Shown here: positions 63,461 through 64,000 of the stretch, piece after piece
Position numbering within the stretch: the first letter of the stretch is position 1
How the letters are laid out: each line of letters starts with the position of its first letter
From: Nitrospira sp. CG24D
GTDB taxonomy: Bacteria; Nitrospirota; Nitrospiria; Nitrospirales; Nitrospiraceae
Direction of reading: 5' to 3'
NCBI GenBank assembly: GCA_002869855.2
Contig: NEWQ02000011.1
Location: forward strand, 1-64,000
Length of the DNA: 64,000 nucleotides
Notes under the pieces: generated by a model
What the model was told of the DNA's origin: nothing
Seen by the model: the letters and a program-made list of their open reading frames with translations, nothing else
Database searches by the model: none
Made by a program: the position numbers and the translations under genes

Positions 63461-64000
63461 CTAGGGAATCTCTCGATCGATCACAACCGTGACCTTGTTG
63501 GCTCCCGGTTTCATCGGCTCGCTGACGCCCTGAAGATCGCCGCTTTTCGGCATGGCTTCGCCGGACTTGGAAAGACGCGCGACGATGACAACCGTTCCCA
63601 CGTCGGACAGTTTTCTCGACGGCATGGGGCTGGTTGAATCATCGAGCTGAAACGTGAACGGCAAATCTTTCTTGGTGGCACGTACGATCGACACCGGCAT
63701 GGGCGGGCCATTCATCTCTCTGGCGAACACAAAGAGGGTATCCGTTGAAGCCCCTTTTGCAGCAAGACTCGGGGCCAGGGTCACGGTCCCACTGATGGCC
63801 ACGGCTTGCCCCTCTTGCTTTGACGGCGTCGCAGGTACTCCTGCCGCGCTCGCCGTCACTGGCTTCCCGGTGGCGAGCCCTTTGGCCTCGGCGATACCAG
63901 CCAAGAGTTCCTGCCTGGCTCCGGCCTCCGTCTCAGTCGGCAGATTGGCATTCGCCCGCTCCCAATATTGGGCCGCCTTGCCAAACTCTCTGCGATCGAA
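63461..64000 (-). CDS. ccmI: CcmI-like cytochrome c biogenesis protein, C-terminal part (cut by window end)
   Basis: The open frame runs off the window. The visible 179 residues begin with a TPR-like stretch (FGKAAQYWERANANLPTETE). They end in the beta domain typical for the C-terminus of CcmI/NrfG-like proteins: ISGTVTLAPSLAAKGASTDTLFVFAR, then GPPMPVSIVRA, LPFTFQLDDS and VVIVARLSKSGEA, each conserved. CcmI presents apocytochrome to the haem ligation machinery. Its presence fits the many CxxCH proteins here. The next gene starts 15 bp downstream. Confidence 0.85.
   Translation of the reverse strand, partial: FDRREFGKAAQYWERANANLPTETEAGARQELLAGIAEAKGLATGKPVTASAAGVPATPSKQEGQAVAISGTVTLAPSLAAKGASTDTLFVFAREMNGPPMPVSIVRATKKDLPFTFQLDDSTSPMPSRKLSDVGTVVIVARLSKSGEAMPKSGDLQGVSEPMKPGANKVTVVIDREIP

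Overview
The window reads as a chromosomal segment of a Gram-negative, moderately GC-rich bacterium with an outer membrane. Lipoboxes, a secretin, a porin-like protein and an RlpA protein support this. The gene content is most like Nitrospirota (Nitrospira-like): many c-type haem proteins, Gld-type ABC plus DUF4340 genes, a 2[4Fe-4S]-FAD oxidoreductase beside a CcmI-like protein, and secreted multicopper-oxidase-like proteins. There is no rRNA here, so the taxonomy is inference. I see no phage, IS element, integrase or CRISPR array.

Layout. 0-0.6 kb: tRNA-Tyr, tRNA-Gly, tRNA-Thr and the first codons of tuf, in one minus-strand operon. 0.7-11.7 kb: housekeeping and envelope genes (UvrD-type helicase, HExxH protein, glycogen phosphorylase, two HEAT-repeat proteins, RlpA, two lipoproteins). 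11.9-16.6 kb: a four-gene, tightly coupled ABC exporter module of the GldA/GldF/GldG type plus DUF4340. 16.7-22.9 kb: a DUF6502-DUF5666 pair, a 33-haem cytochrome c built from ten three-haem repeats, and an NHL propeller. 23.6-34.1 kb: a PilZ protein, then a sensory and redox island (NarL-type regulator, cupredoxin-like protein, histidine kinase, haem-bearing porin-like protein, dihaem cytochrome c, hybrid kinase). The two kinases have paralogous sensor domains. 34.2-36.6 kb: small PilZ genes and an orphan PEP-CTERM-like protein. 36.8-46.4 kb: an 11-gene overlapping operon for a type II secretion/type IV pilus-like machine. 46.7-60.9 kb: a subtilase, small membrane and secreted proteins, three multicopper-oxidase-fold proteins, a 69-residue ORF and a 2131-residue secreted beta-helix/Ig protein. 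61.5-64 kb: a Sel1 lipoprotein, a ferredoxin-FAD oxidoreductase and the C-terminus of a CcmI-like protein.

How it may work together. The strongest candidate for an undescribed system is 36.8-61.2 kb. The secretion operon and the giant-protein/oxidase operon are preceded by the same promoter-like element: GGTATAC 28 bp from an AGTCG-N2-(C/G)GACT dyad, with TACTTTTGAGGGG beyond. This suggests co-expression of a secretion machine and its cargo. The oxidase-fold proteins carry incomplete but complementary copper ligands: one has a complete set in its first domain, another has trinuclear-type histidines only in its second domain. They may form an active site only as a heteromer.

A second system is a putative regulon. 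The palindrome TGGGA-N6-TCCCA has CRP/FNR geometry with an altered third base. It occurs exactly four times, plus one near match, all between genes at 16.7-35.1 kb. In three cases it overlaps or directly follows a promoter (DUF6502, NHL and PilZ genes).
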